DNA from: CAZRHH01 sp964599885
Lineage (GTDB): Bacteria > Chloroflexota > Dehalococcoidia > DSTF01 > JACRBR01
Reading direction: 5' to 3'
NCBI GenBank assembly: GCA_964599885.1
Contig: CAZRHH010000055.1
Coordinates: 1-21,277, forward strand
Length of the DNA stretch: 21,277 nt
Of this stretch, positions 13,371 to 20,633 are shown piece after piece (position 1 is the stretch's first letter; each line of letters starts with the position of its first letter). The position numbers and the translations under genes were made by a program. A model generated the notes under the pieces. It did no database searches and had not been told where the DNA came from. It was given only the letters and a program-made list of their open reading frames with translations.

Positions 13371-14152
13371 CAGTCGCGCCTCGCGCCGGCGTGCTGTTCG
13401 TGCAGGATGCGCAGCCCCGTCAGCGTCAGATTCTGATCGACGGCGTCGAACACCTGTGTCTCCTTCGCCAGCAGCTCCGCCCAGCCGCCGGTCGCGATGA
13501 CGCGGGCGTTGCCGCCGAGTTCCTTCTGAAAGCGCGCCACCATGCCCTCGATCAGCCCGACGTAGCCAAACAGGGTGCCGGACTGGATTGCGGCGACGGT
13601 GTTCTTTCCTATGGCAGTTTTCGGCCGCTCGAGCTCGACCCGGTAGAGCTTGGCGGCGCGTTCGAAGAGGGCTTCGGAAGAAATGCCGATTCCGGGGGCG
13701 ATGGCGCCGCCGAGGTAGTCGCCTTCGGCCGAGACGGCGTCGAAGACCGTCGCCGTGCCGAAGTCGACGATGATCAGCGGCGGCGGGCCGTAGAGCTGCA
13801 TCGCGGCGACGACGTCGACGATGCGGTCGGCGCCGACTTCGCGCGGGTTGTCGTAGACGATGCGGACACCCGTCTTCGTGCCGGTACCGATAACGAGCGG
13901 CTCGACGCTGAAATAGCGCTGACAGAGCTGCTCGAACACCGTTGTCAAGTCCGGAACGACGCTGGCCATGACGGCGTGAGTGACCGCCGACCGCGGGATG
14001 TCTTCTGTGTGCAGGAGCCCCAGCACGGTGACCGCGTACTCGTCTGGCAGGCGCTCGACGTCCGTGGCGATGCGCCAGGTCGCGCGGATCTCGGCGCCCT
14101 CGAAGATGCCAATCGTGACGTTTGTATTGCCCACATCGAGTGTCAGCAGCAA
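13370..14152 (-). CDS. coaX: Type III pantothenate kinase
   Basis: A 260-residue kinase that makes 4'-phosphopantothenate, the first step of coenzyme A synthesis. It belongs to the ASKHA fold. Motifs seen are DVGNTN (6-11) for phosphate binding, GADR (107-110) and DFGTATVFDAV (130-140), with GGAIAPGIGIS after it. The TTG at 14152 is the start, because MLLTLDVGNTN is the normal N-terminus and GAGGGGG lies just upstream. Type III kinases are typically not feedback-inhibited by CoA and need a monovalent cation. coaX is upstream of and overlaps coaBC by one base, so three successive activities of the pathway come from one transcript. Confidence 0.95.
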   Translation of the reverse strand: MLLTLDVGNTNVTIGIFEGAEIRATWRIATDVERLPDEYAVTVLGLLHTEDIPRSAVTHAVMASVVPDLTTVFEQLCQRYFSVEPLVIGTGTKTGVRIVYDNPREVGADRIVDVVAAMQLYGPPPLIIVDFGTATVFDAVSAEGDYLGGAIAPGIGISSEALFERAAKLYRVELERPKTAIGKNTVAAIQSGTLFGYVGLIEGMVARFQKELGGNARVIATGGWAELLAKETQVFDAVDQNLTLTGLRILHEQHAGARRD

Positions 14153-14164
14153 CGCGCCCCCTCT

Positions 14165-14186
14165 GCCGCGCGAAACGCTGCGCGGC
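14165..14186 (-). promoter_or_regulatory. Leader hairpin and -10 box region of coaX
   Basis: GCCGCGC (14165-14171) and GCGCGGC (14180-14186) pair perfectly around 8 nt, 13 bases before the TTG start. A TATACT box on the minus strand at 14198-14193 would begin the transcript near 14186, so the hairpin would form the 5' end of the coaX mRNA. A perfect TTGACA at 14231-14226 is too far (27 bp) to be its -35. Confidence 0.4.
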
Positions 14187-14244
14187 GAGCGAAGTATAAC
14201 GCGGGGGTGGCTCGCGCCCGTTGGGTGTCAAGGCTGCGCCCGGG

Positions 14245-14260
14245 CGGAGCTAAAGCTCCG
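14245..14260. repeat. Hairpin CGGAGCT-AA-AGCTCCG with CTACA edge
   Basis: Seven-base arms CGGAGCT and AGCTCCG flank AA; the right side continues CGGCTACA. The complement of that edge, TGTAGC, resembles the TGTAG edge of the hairpin at 696-710. It lies in the divergent spacer before the hypothetical gene at 14348. Confidence 0.65.
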
Positions 14261-14347
14261 CGGCTACATTCTGATGGAGCGCGATTTCGGGCTGGCTTTA
14301 CCGGGGCGGTCACTGTGGTGAGTCTGGCACTCGCGTTACGCTGGCGC

Positions 14348-14809
14348 ATGGCCAAGCCGCGCCGCTCTGCGACACCGTCGATGCGCATCGCCGACTTTTT
14401 GGCGCTGGTGCATGAGGGGGTTGGCGCGCGGCTGGGGGCTGATCTCAACGGGCTGCAGTGGCGGCAGCGCTTCGGCACGCTCCAGTACTATCGCGGCGCG
14501 CCGGCGGTGCACTATGAAGTCTGGGTGCAGCGCAGGACCGCGCGCCTGGAGATCGGACTGCACTTTGAAGGCGAGCGCGACGCGAACTACGCCGCAGCCG
14601 AGATGCTCGCCATCCGCTCGGACGATATTGCCGCGGCGGTCGGACCGGAGTACGAACTCGAAGAGTGGACGAAGCAGTGGACGCGACTGCATCGCTCGTA
14701 CGACGCGCCAGCGCTGACGCCGGAACTCGCCGCCGACGCGGCGGGGCGCGCGGTAGCGCTGATCCGCGGCATGGAGCCGATCCTCGACCAAATGGAGCTG
14801 CGGCCGTGA
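14348..14809 (+). CDS. Hypothetical cytosolic protein upstream of PHP gene
   Basis: A 153-residue protein not assigned to a family. It begins with a basic tail (MAKPRRSATPSM), followed by a helical segment (RIADFLALVHEGVGARLGAD) and a beta-rich middle (GTLQYYRGAPAVHYEVWVQR, then RTARLEIGLHFEGE). The C-terminal half is helical and ends in RGMEPILDQMELRP. There is no signal peptide or membrane helix. A TACGCT box lies five bases before the ATG, with no Shine-Dalgarno, so it may be leaderless. Its TGA overlaps the GTG start of the PHP gene (GTGA), a sign of coupled expression and perhaps joint function. Confidence 0.7.
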   Translation: MAKPRRSATPSMRIADFLALVHEGVGARLGADLNGLQWRQRFGTLQYYRGAPAVHYEVWVQRRTARLEIGLHFEGERDANYAAAEMLAIRSDDIAAAVGPEYELEEWTKQWTRLHRSYDAPALTPELAADAAGRAVALIRGMEPILDQMELRP

Positions 14810-15690
14810 TCGACTGCCACACGCATTTGCAGCCGCACGGCGAACAGCCGCCGATGACGCGCGAGCGCATCGAACAGTATGTAGCGGCAGGACGCGAGCG
14901 GGGCGTGACGACGGTGGCGTTCACGGAGCATCTGTTTCGCTTCGACGAGGCGTACAAGCTGCTCTTCGGCTGGTGGGACGACGACGACGATCCGGCGCTC
15001 GCGAACATGGTGCAGGAATACTGGAAGGATCACGTCTCCGGCAGCGTCGCCGACTACGTGCGGTTGATCGAAGATGCGAAGCGCGACGGGCTGCCGGTGC
15101 TGTTGGGGCTCGAGATGGACTGGATCGCTGGGCGCGAGGAGACGCTGCGAGAGTTTCTGGCGCCGTACGACTGGGACATCGTGCTCGGCTCGGTGCATTA
15201 CATCGGCGCGTTTGGCATCGACGATCCCCGCTGCATGGACGAGTGGGCGCGGCGCGATGTCGCGCAAACGTGGGACGAGTACGCGGCGCTCGTCGCCGAT
15301 CTCGCCGCCAGCGGACTCGCCGACGCGCTGTCGCATCCCGATCTGCCGAAGGTGTTCGGGCACCGTCCGATCAACGAGACGCCTGCGCACGACGCAATTC
15401 TCGCCGGCGCCGCGGTCCATGGCACGGCGGTCGAACTGAATAGCAACGGCCTTCGCCGCTGCAACGAAATCTATCCCGCGCTGCCGATGTTGGAGCGCGC
15501 GCACGCGCTTGGGCTGCCGATCACGCTCGCGTCCGACGCCCACACGCCCGAACGCGTAGGCGCGAACTTTGACGATCTGGCCGAATGGGCACAGCGCGCC
15601 GGTTACGACGAGGCGTCGTCGTTCGTGGCGCGGAAGCGTCAAACATACTCACTGTTGTCGCCGTTGCAACGATCCGAGAGCGCGTCGTGA
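14806..15690 (+). CDS. PHP-domain phosphoesterase (histidinol-phosphatase-like)
   Basis: A 294-residue PHP-superfamily metallo-phosphoesterase. The metal ligands are in the expected order: H5 and H7 (DCHTH), E41-H42 (TEH), E103 (GLEMD), H131 (GSVHYI), H177 (SHPDLPK) and D244/H246 (SDAHTPERVG). This pattern matches HisJ-type histidinol-phosphate phosphatase, which performs the penultimate-stage dephosphorylation in histidine synthesis, but no his genes are nearby, so another phosphate ester is possible. The GTG at 14806 is the start, because the family begins at the DxHTH motif; it overlaps the previous stop by four bases. It has a normal length for the family. Confidence 0.85.
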   Translation: MIDCHTHLQPHGEQPPMTRERIEQYVAAGRERGVTTVAFTEHLFRFDEAYKLLFGWWDDDDDPALANMVQEYWKDHVSGSVADYVRLIEDAKRDGLPVLLGLEMDWIAGREETLREFLAPYDWDIVLGSVHYIGAFGIDDPRCMDEWARRDVAQTWDEYAALVADLAASGLADALSHPDLPKVFGHRPINETPAHDAILAGAAVHGTAVELNSNGLRRCNEIYPALPMLERAHALGLPITLASDAHTPERVGANFDDLAEWAQRAGYDEASSFVARKRQTYSLLSPLQRSESAS

Positions 15691-15700
15691 CGCTTTGTCG

Positions 15701-15729
15701 CTGACACCCGCCTCCGATCGCCATATACT
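15701..15729 (+). promoter_or_regulatory. Promoter of GRAM-like gene (leaderless)
   Basis: CTGACA (15701-15706) and TATACT (15724-15729) are separated by exactly 17 bp; each matches the housekeeping consensus at five of six positions. TATACT ends 6 nt before the ATG at 15736, and there is no Shine-Dalgarno, so transcription should start at the start codon. This is the clearest promoter in the window. Confidence 0.7.
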
Positions 15730-15735
15730 TGCCCG

Positions 15736-16149
15736 ATGGCAACACGCCCGCACACATGGTTCAACGAATCGAAGCTGCTCCCGGGGGAGCGGCTGGTTCG
15801 CCAGGGCGGCGCGCGCCTGCGCATCGATTCGCCGCCGTACTGGTGGGAGGGTACGCTCTTCCTCACGACGGACCGGCTGTTCTTCCTGCAGGATGTCCGC
15901 CATCCGCTCGAAGGCGCGACGGCGTTCTGGCTCGCCGAGATCGCGCGCCACGCTGCTGCCGGTCATAACCGCTTCGCCGTGACGACCGCATCGTCTGGTG
16001 CAAGGTTCGAGATCGACGGACCCGCGCTCAGCGCGACGGGTATCGCCGGGTTGCGCGCGCGCCCGTGGCTCGAAGCGATCGCCGCGCTCAGGCCGGCCGC
16101 ACGCCCGGCTGATGCGTTCGAGCGCACCCCCCGCCGTGCCGCCGGATGA
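15736..16149 (+). CDS. GRAM/PH-like domain protein
   Basis: A 137-residue protein with a likely GRAM/PH-like beta domain. The run LLPGERLVRQGGARL, then WWEGTLFLTTDRLFFLQD, has the family's usual pattern of an initial 'GE' turn followed by 'GxLxLTxxRLxF' strands; later strands are FWLAEIARHAAAG and RFAVTTASSGARFEIDG. The C-terminal part is Ala/Pro/Arg-rich. No membrane segment is seen. Bacterial GRAM-like domains often bind lipid or protein at the membrane face, but the role here is unknown. It overlaps the following hydrolase gene by four bases (ATGA), so the two form an operon. Confidence 0.6.
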   Translation: MATRPHTWFNESKLLPGERLVRQGGARLRIDSPPYWWEGTLFLTTDRLFFLQDVRHPLEGATAFWLAEIARHAAAGHNRFAVTTASSGARFEIDGPALSATGIAGLRARPWLEAIAALRPAARPADAFERTPRRAAG

Positions 16150-17189
16150 AGCTTGCCGGCATCGCCGCGACGATCGTCAGCACCGCCTTCGCTATCGCCG
16201 TCATCATTTACGTGTTCCGCGACGACGACAGCAACCCCGCCGTCGCGAATCGCGACGAGACAACCGTGGGCACCGACGCGCAGCAGCCAGCGCGCGTCAT
16301 GACGCCAACGCCCGTGGCATCGCCGTCGGCCACGCCGTTTCCGGCGACGTGGCTCGATGGCGTTGAAGGCCTGGAACGCGATGCGCGTCCCGTGCTCATC
16401 TCGTGCTACGACGTGAACCGAGACGGTCGCCTCAATTTAGGTGATGACGTGTACACGACCATCGACATCCCGCTGGTTCCCGGCGAGCAATGCGTGGATC
16501 AAGCACTACACGCCGACTTCTACTCCGGCGTACCTTCAGACCGCGCCGCCGACAACTGCGACGCAGCGGCCGCGCCGGTGCTGATCGTCGCCATCGCCAG
16601 CGCCGGCAGCGATCTGCTGATGCCGCGCGAGGGCGAAAGCATGGGTATGGTGCGCATCATCAACGAACTGGAAGCGCGATTGCGAGACGTGGGCGCGTCG
16701 ACGACGCTGATCATCTCGTCGCCGGCGATCTTCGGCGCCGAACAGCCGCAGACGAACATGGAACGCTGGCTCACCGCTCAGACGGGCGGGCGGCTCGCGG
16801 CGCAACCCTGCCTGCGCGCCGTGCTCATCGGCCACAGCCACGGCGGCGCCACGGTGACATCGGTGACTGCCGCGCTTGATGGGTTGTTCGGCGACCGCAT
16901 GCTTGGCGTGCTGATCGATCGCACGGTGGCGCTGTACGACCGCCACGCTACCGAAATGCCGGCGCGGACGCTGCTGCTCAACTTCTATCAGCTCAACGAA
17001 GGCTGGCACGGCATTGCAATCGACGCGCCGAACGTGCAGAACTTTGACGAATCGCTCGAACGCGCGCCGATCGCCCCGAGCGACGGTGGCGGCGCCCCTG
17101 CCATCGTCAGCCACAAAACGCTCGATGACGCCCCGGCCGTGCAGGGGCGCATCGTGGAGGGCGTGCTGGCGTGGCTCAGGCAGCAATAG
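16146..17189 (+). CDS. Membrane-anchored alpha/beta hydrolase with dockerin-like calcium loop
   Basis: A 347-residue protein expected on the outer side of the membrane. Residues 4-23 form a signal-anchor helix (no lipobox Cys), followed by a Thr/Pro/Ser linker (52-68, TPTPVASPSATPFP). Residues 89-100, DVNRDGRLNLGD, match a dockerin/EF-hand calcium loop exactly (D89, N91, D93, N97, D100). The hydrolase part has the nucleophile elbow GHSHGG (229-234, S231), preceded by a hydrophobic strand. Four cysteines outside the anchor (87, 116, 138, 222) could form disulfides. Lipase or esterase activity is likely; substrate is unknown. It is translationally coupled to the GRAM-like gene. Confidence 0.7.
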   Translation: MKLAGIAATIVSTAFAIAVIIYVFRDDDSNPAVANRDETTVGTDAQQPARVMTPTPVASPSATPFPATWLDGVEGLERDARPVLISCYDVNRDGRLNLGDDVYTTIDIPLVPGEQCVDQALHADFYSGVPSDRAADNCDAAAAPVLIVAIASAGSDLLMPREGESMGMVRIINELEARLRDVGASTTLIISSPAIFGAEQPQTNMERWLTAQTGGRLAAQPCLRAVLIGHSHGGATVTSVTAALDGLFGDRMLGVLIDRTVALYDRHATEMPARTLLLNFYQLNEGWHGIAIDAPNVQNFDESLERAPIAPSDGGGAPAIVSHKTLDDAPAVQGRIVEGVLAWLRQQ

Positions 17190-17212
17190 CGCATTTCGCC
17201 GTAGCCAGAACT

Positions 17213-17237
17213 GGAGGATTGAAGGTGGAGGATGGAG
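17213..17237. repeat. Seven-base-period repeat GGAGGAT
   Basis: GGAGGAT, TGAAGGT, GGAGGAT and a partial GGAG follow in 7-bp phase. It lies in the spacer between two convergent genes, just before the triple octamer element. The unit differs from the CCA heptads. Confidence 0.5.
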
Positions 17238-17281
17238 TCGCGCGCCGTCGGTCGTCGGCGGTTCGTAGGCGCCCCCAAAAA

Positions 17282-17309
17282 CCTCTGTGCCTCTGTGCCT
17301 CTGTGGTGA
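17282..17309. repeat. Triple octamer plus GTGA element (copy B)
   Basis: Three perfect copies of CCTCTGTG are followed by GTGA. It matches copy A (778-805) at 26 of 28 positions and has the same orientation. It lies 16 bases from the end of the convergent phosphoesterase gene. Confidence 0.85.
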
Positions 17310-17324
17310 GACCGGACGCCGCGA

Positions 17325-18083
17325 CTACAGTGAGAGCGTTGCGAACAACCCGATGTGATCCGACGGAAACATGTTCGGGTCGTGAGGGTCCGGCTGATCG
17401 AACGCGAGGCCGGCGTCGTCGATCGTGAACTCCGGCGAGACGAAGATGTAGTCGAGCGTGCCGTGCGGCGAGTCGTCGTAGATGTTGACGGGCGTCGTCC
17501 ACGTCTTCTCCGGCTCGCTGCCGTGTACCGTCTCGTACGCCGAGCGGAAGCGCGACTTCATCAGCCCGACGGCTGGTTCCGGCGGATCGGCGTACGCGTT
17601 GAAATCGCCGGCGATCACCGTCGGCAGACCGCGCGTGTCGCGGTCGAGCCACGTGAACAGCGTGTTGATCTGCTCCACGCGCTCCTGCTGCGCTTCAACC
17701 GGGTGATGCAGATGCACGTTGATGAAGATGAACGGCCTGTCACCGCACATGAAGAGCATGCGCTGCGCGACGCGCTCGAACGTCATCAGGTCGAGGATCT
17801 CGTGCTCGATGAACTCACGTGAAGCAAGCGTCGCGATGGAGTGGTAGCTGGCGCGCTGTCCCGGGTTGGTGGCGTGCTTGATGCGGTAGTGCGGCTGCAG
17901 CGCGAGCCGCTTGTTGATCTGGCGGCTCACCCACATGCCCTGGTCGAGTACGAGGTCGACTTCCTGCAGGCCGATCACGTCCGGCTTCAGCGCTTCGAGC
18001 TGATCGATCACCAGCGGCGCGCGGTGTCCCCATTGGCCCATGCGGTTGAAGAGATTGAGTGTGGCCACTTTGATCGATGCCAT
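17325..18083 (-). CDS. Endonuclease/exonuclease/phosphatase (EEP) family protein
   Basis: A 252-residue enzyme of the EEP fold (DNase I/exonuclease III/sphingomyelinase superfamily), a Mg2+-dependent phosphodiesterase or phosphatase. The catalytic set is complete: N10 (ATLNLFNR), E41 (GLQEVD), H124 (INVHLHHP), D160 and N162 (AGDFNA), D211 (LDYIFVS) and D242-H243 (PSDHIG). There is no signal peptide, so it acts in the cytoplasm. The ATG at 18083 follows AAGGAGG at about 4 nt. Family members cut DNA, RNA, phosphoinositides or sphingomyelin; the substrate cannot be deduced here. Its 3' end converges on the hydrolase gene. Confidence 0.9.
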   Translation of the reverse strand: MASIKVATLNLFNRMGQWGHRAPLVIDQLEALKPDVIGLQEVDLVLDQGMWVSRQINKRLALQPHYRIKHATNPGQRASYHSIATLASREFIEHEILDLMTFERVAQRMLFMCGDRPFIFINVHLHHPVEAQQERVEQINTLFTWLDRDTRGLPTVIAGDFNAYADPPEPAVGLMKSRFRSAYETVHGSEPEKTWTTPVNIYDDSPHGTLDYIFVSPEFTIDDAGLAFDQPDPHDPNMFPSDHIGLFATLSL

Positions 18084-18204
18084 CTCGCCTCCTTGAGCGT
18101 TGCGGCGTGTTGGCGACACGGTGTTGAAGCGACGACCAGCATAGCAAGCAATGCCGCCACGGAGGGTCGAGACATCGTTGGAACAGAGGGGCTGCGGTTC
18201 GGCT

Positions 18205-18233
18205 GGGCACCGGCAAGCGGGCCCTTACCGTTG
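18205..18233. repeat. Inverted copy of the 624-650 hairpin element
   Basis: GCAAGCGGGCCCTTACCGTT and the next G (18213-18233) match the complement of 621-642 except for one missing base and one substitution. The stem is mostly lost; only GGGC/GCCC remain pairable. The edge reads GCCCTTACCG, one change from the 10-mer GCCCCTACCG. Confidence 0.6.
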
Positions 18234-18358
18234 TTCAGGGGTAGACGTTAGATCGGGTTGCCGGAGAATCGGAGGGTGTGCGATGAACGGCACAGCGAAC
18301 CGTGCCCCCACGGCGCGGTGGGTTGGAGGCGGACGGACGTGCGGGCGCGCCGGTCTGA

Positions 18359-18377
18359 CACGGGCTGAAAGCCTGTG
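18359..18377. repeat. Hairpin CACGGGCT-GAA-AGCCTGTG
   Basis: Eight-base arms with a single G-T pair flank a GAA loop. No U-tract follows. Its form resembles the hairpin at 14245-14260 (both have a purine loop and an AGC-rich stem). Confidence 0.6.
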
Positions 18378-18426
18378 CCACACCATATTGGGTGCGGCGA
18401 TCCTCCACCGCAGTTGGACCGGTCTG

Positions 18427-18816
18427 TTAGCGGGGTTGGTTGCCGCCGCCGGGGAAGCGGTAGGTGCCTGATGCGCCGCCGTCGGCGGTGTTCAGCGCGA
18501 GGCGGCCGGCGACGAACCCGCCGAGCGTGATGCCGACGAAAGCGCCGATGACGAGGCCGAGCCACCAGTCGAGGCCGATGGCGGGGATCGTCGAGACGAT
18601 CAGGCCGACGATGGCGCCGATGACACCGCCGGCGATGACGCCGCCGACCGTCGGGAGGGCGAGGCGGTTCGTCGATACGGCGTCGGTCTCGCGGACGACG
18701 CTGGGGCTGCGGTCACCCATCGCTTCACGCATTTCCATGTCATCGTTGGCTTGCGCCGGATCTGGCGAGACCGGTTCATTTTTCGTCCGCAGGCGGTTCG
18801 TGTCCATGTTCGCCAT
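18427..18816 (-). CDS. Small glycine-zipper membrane protein
   Basis: A 129-residue membrane protein of unknown function. The first 50 residues are hydrophilic and acidic/Arg-rich (SPDPAQANDDMEMREAMGDR). Two hydrophobic helices follow, about 55-79 and 84-106, both rich in GxxxG patterns (GGVIAGGVIGAIVG and GAFVGITLGGFVAG), a signature of tightly packed helix pairs. The tail is short and Gly-rich. The ATG at 18816 follows GGGAGG at 7 nt. Such small Gly-zipper proteins can act in membrane stress or as channel-like oligomers, but no family is recognised. Confidence 0.7.
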   Translation of the reverse strand: MANMDTNRLRTKNEPVSPDPAQANDDMEMREAMGDRSPSVVRETDAVSTNRLALPTVGGVIAGGVIGAIVGLIVSTIPAIGLDWWLGLVIGAFVGITLGGFVAGRLALNTADGGASGTYRFPGGGNQPR

Positions 18817-18923
18817 CGCCGCACCTCCCGGTGATTGCTGTTGCTGTCGCACCCTATGATCGCGGGTCGCGTGTGGCGCGATGGTTGCACGGGGCGCAGC
18901 AGCGTTTCGTCGGCGCATCAAAC

Positions 18924-18952
18924 GTGACGTTGGCGGCGCGATGCGTTACATT
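18924..18952 (+). promoter_or_regulatory. Candidate promoter of pyrE
   Basis: GTGACG (18924-18929) and TACATT (18947-18952) are 17 bp apart, four of six matches each. TACATT ends 8 nt before the ATG, without a Shine-Dalgarno, so the transcript would be leaderless or nearly so. Confidence 0.4.
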
Positions 18953-18960
18953 TGCGTTCG

Positions 18961-19572
18961 ATGACCCCCACACCTGACGACGTCCGCGCACTCAAACTGG
19001 CGATTGAGCAGCATTGCATCGCCATTCAGCCGGAGCCGGTGCGGCTCAATTCCGGCGGCTGGAGCAACTACTACTGCGACCTGAAGGGCGTATCGCTGCA
19101 CCCGCGCTATGCGCGGATCATCGGCGCGTTGATGGCGCCGGTGGTCGCGGCGGCGGGCGCGGAGGCGGTCGGCGGGCTGGCGACGGGCTGCATTCCGATC
19201 GCCGATGCGATCGCGGCAGCGGCGCTGGATACGGGGCTGGTGCTGCCGACGTTCTTCGGGCGGGCGGAGGCGAAGGATCACGGGCCGTCGTCGAAGGCGA
19301 AGATTTCGGCAGGCGTCAGCGAAGACGGCGAGCCGCTCGTGCGGCCGGGCCGGCGCGTGGCGATCGTCGAAGACACGGTGACGCAGGGCGGGGCGGCGAT
19401 GCGGGCCGTCGAGGTGGCGCAAGCGGAAGGTTGCGACGTGGTACTCGTCATGTGCGTGATCGAGCGGCACGAGGGCGGCGGGGCGCGGTTCCGCGAGCGC
19501 GGTCTGCGATTCGAGCGGCTGTTCTTTACGGAGGAGGACGGGTCGCTGCACGAGGATGCGGCGTTGGGGTAG
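18961..19572 (+). CDS. pyrE: Orotate phosphoribosyltransferase
   Basis: A 203-residue type I phosphoribosyltransferase that makes OMP from orotate and PRPP in pyrimidine synthesis. The N-terminal hood has RLNSGGWSNYYCDLKG, the orotate-binding segment. The flexible catalytic loop region is FFGRAEAKDHG (98-108), where the usual RKEAKDHG Lys is replaced by Ala. The PRPP loop is VEDTVTQGGA (136-145), a variant of VEDVxTTGGS. The ATG at 18961 is at the family's usual N-terminus. No other pyr gene is adjacent. Orotate PRTases and related orotate-like phosphoribosyltransferases are hard to separate by motif, so a paralogue with another base substrate is possible. Confidence 0.85.
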   Translation: MTPTPDDVRALKLAIEQHCIAIQPEPVRLNSGGWSNYYCDLKGVSLHPRYARIIGALMAPVVAAAGAEAVGGLATGCIPIADAIAAAALDTGLVLPTFFGRAEAKDHGPSSKAKISAGVSEDGEPLVRPGRRVAIVEDTVTQGGAAMRAVEVAQAEGCDVVLVMCVIERHEGGGARFRERGLRFERLFFTEEDGSLHEDAALG

Positions 19573-19740
19573 ATTTCACGCGCGGCAGTTCGTGGCCGTC
19601 GCGCGTTCCATGCCCGGCATTCGTCATCCGGCCCGGCCATCACATCCGACTTCTGCTTCGCAACCCCGTCGTGTCGTGCTTCACCTATGCGGTGAGTGCT
19701 GCCATCGGTACGCTGCGGAACGCAGTTGAGGAGGCGGGCA

Positions 19741-20607
19741 TTGCACGAAGACACCTTCACCCACAACAACATCACCGTGAACGGGATCAACCTGCATTAC
19801 GTGCGCGAGGGCGCGGGCGAACCGCTGCTGCTGATCCACGGCTGGCCGGGCTTCTGGTACGAGTGGCACCTCAACATCCGGCCGCTCGCCGAGCGGTTTG
19901 ACGTGATCGTGCCCGACATGCGCGGCTTTGCGTACTCCGACAAGCCGGATCTCGCGCCCGAAGTCGGGTACACGGACACAGCGTTCGCGGAAGACATCCG
20001 CGCCCTCATCGACGCGCTCGGGTTTGAGAAGGTGAACATCGTCTCGCACGATTTCGGCGCGGTGTGGGTGCAGCGCTTCGCCCGCATGTATCCGGATCGT
20101 TTGAACAAGCTGATGCTGTTCGACCCGCCGTACCCGGGCATCGGTACTCGCTGGTTTGAGCTGCCAGCCGTCTTCAACGTCTGGTATCAGTTCTTTCATC
20201 AGCAACCGTGGGCAGAAGACCTCGTCGGCTCGAGCCGCGAGGCGACGAAGATCTACGTGCGGCACTTCCTGTCGGCGTGGTCATGCGACAAGAATCTCTG
20301 GACCGAAGACGAGATCGAGAAGTACGTCGACGCGTACTCGCAGCCGGGCGCGCTGCGTGGCGGCTTCAACTGCTATCGCGCCGTCTACCGCGGCGCGAAC
20401 GCGGCCGGCGGCGATCTGACGATCCACACGCCGACGCGCGTGCTCTGGGGTGACAGCGACTCGATCCTGCCGTTCGCCTGGTCCGACAAGATTCCCGAGT
20501 TCTTCCCGAGCGCCGAGGTGAAGAAGATCGAGGGCGCGGGCCACTTCATGATGCGCGAGAAGCCGGACATCGTGAACGCTGAGATCGTGGAGTTCATGGC
20601 GAGGTGA
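19741..20607 (+). CDS. Alpha/beta hydrolase, epoxide hydrolase/dehalogenase type
   Basis: A 288-residue soluble alpha/beta hydrolase. The oxyanion motif is HGWPG (33-37) and the nucleophile is aspartate, D104 in SHDFGA, which marks epoxide hydrolases and haloalkane/fluoroacetate dehalogenases rather than esterases. The acid is in WGDSDSILP (D238 or D240) and the general base is H268 (GAGHF). A helical cap between about 130 and 215 contains several Tyr and Trp residues that could bind the epoxide or halide. The TTG at 19741 is used because GAGGAGG (19728-19734) precedes it. Epoxide hydrolysis is the more likely reading (HDFGA). It stands apart from the pyrE gene by 168 bases. Confidence 0.87.
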   Translation: MHEDTFTHNNITVNGINLHYVREGAGEPLLLIHGWPGFWYEWHLNIRPLAERFDVIVPDMRGFAYSDKPDLAPEVGYTDTAFAEDIRALIDALGFEKVNIVSHDFGAVWVQRFARMYPDRLNKLMLFDPPYPGIGTRWFELPAVFNVWYQFFHQQPWAEDLVGSSREATKIYVRHFLSAWSCDKNLWTEDEIEKYVDAYSQPGALRGGFNCYRAVYRGANAAGGDLTIHTPTRVLWGDSDSILPFAWSDKIPEFFPSAEVKKIEGAGHFMMREKPDIVNAEIVEFMAR

Positions 20608-20633
20608 CGCATGGGCACGTACGTGTGTGAGTG

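Larger units (their letters stand above)
18084..18426. other. Spacer with dispersed palindromes
   Basis: About 340 bases without a supported gene, between the starts of the EEP gene and the end of the small membrane-protein gene. It carries an inverted, partly decayed copy of the 624-650 hairpin at 18205-18233 and a hairpin at 18359-18377. The region 18288-18306 also has a weak CGGCAC/CGTGCC pairing reminiscent of 696-710. Confidence 0.6.

Noticed and set aside
13371..14231. An upstream extension of coaBC to 683 codons
   Set aside because: The added part is the coaX gene read in another frame and is Arg-rich. The true start at 13370 is fixed by the family N-terminus and by the one-base overlap with coaX.
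14226..14231. A perfect TTGACA on the minus strand upstream of coaX
   Set aside because: It is 27 bp from the nearest -10 (TATACT), far outside the 16-18 bp range.
13391..14809. A long plus-strand frame antisense to coaX reaching into the gene at 14348
   Set aside because: Its first two thirds are antisense to coaX. Only the part from the ATG at 14348 looks like a protein.
19573..19740. A possible small gene between pyrE and the epoxide-hydrolase gene
   Set aside because: No frame in this 168-base spacer has a start with a ribosome site or protein-like composition.
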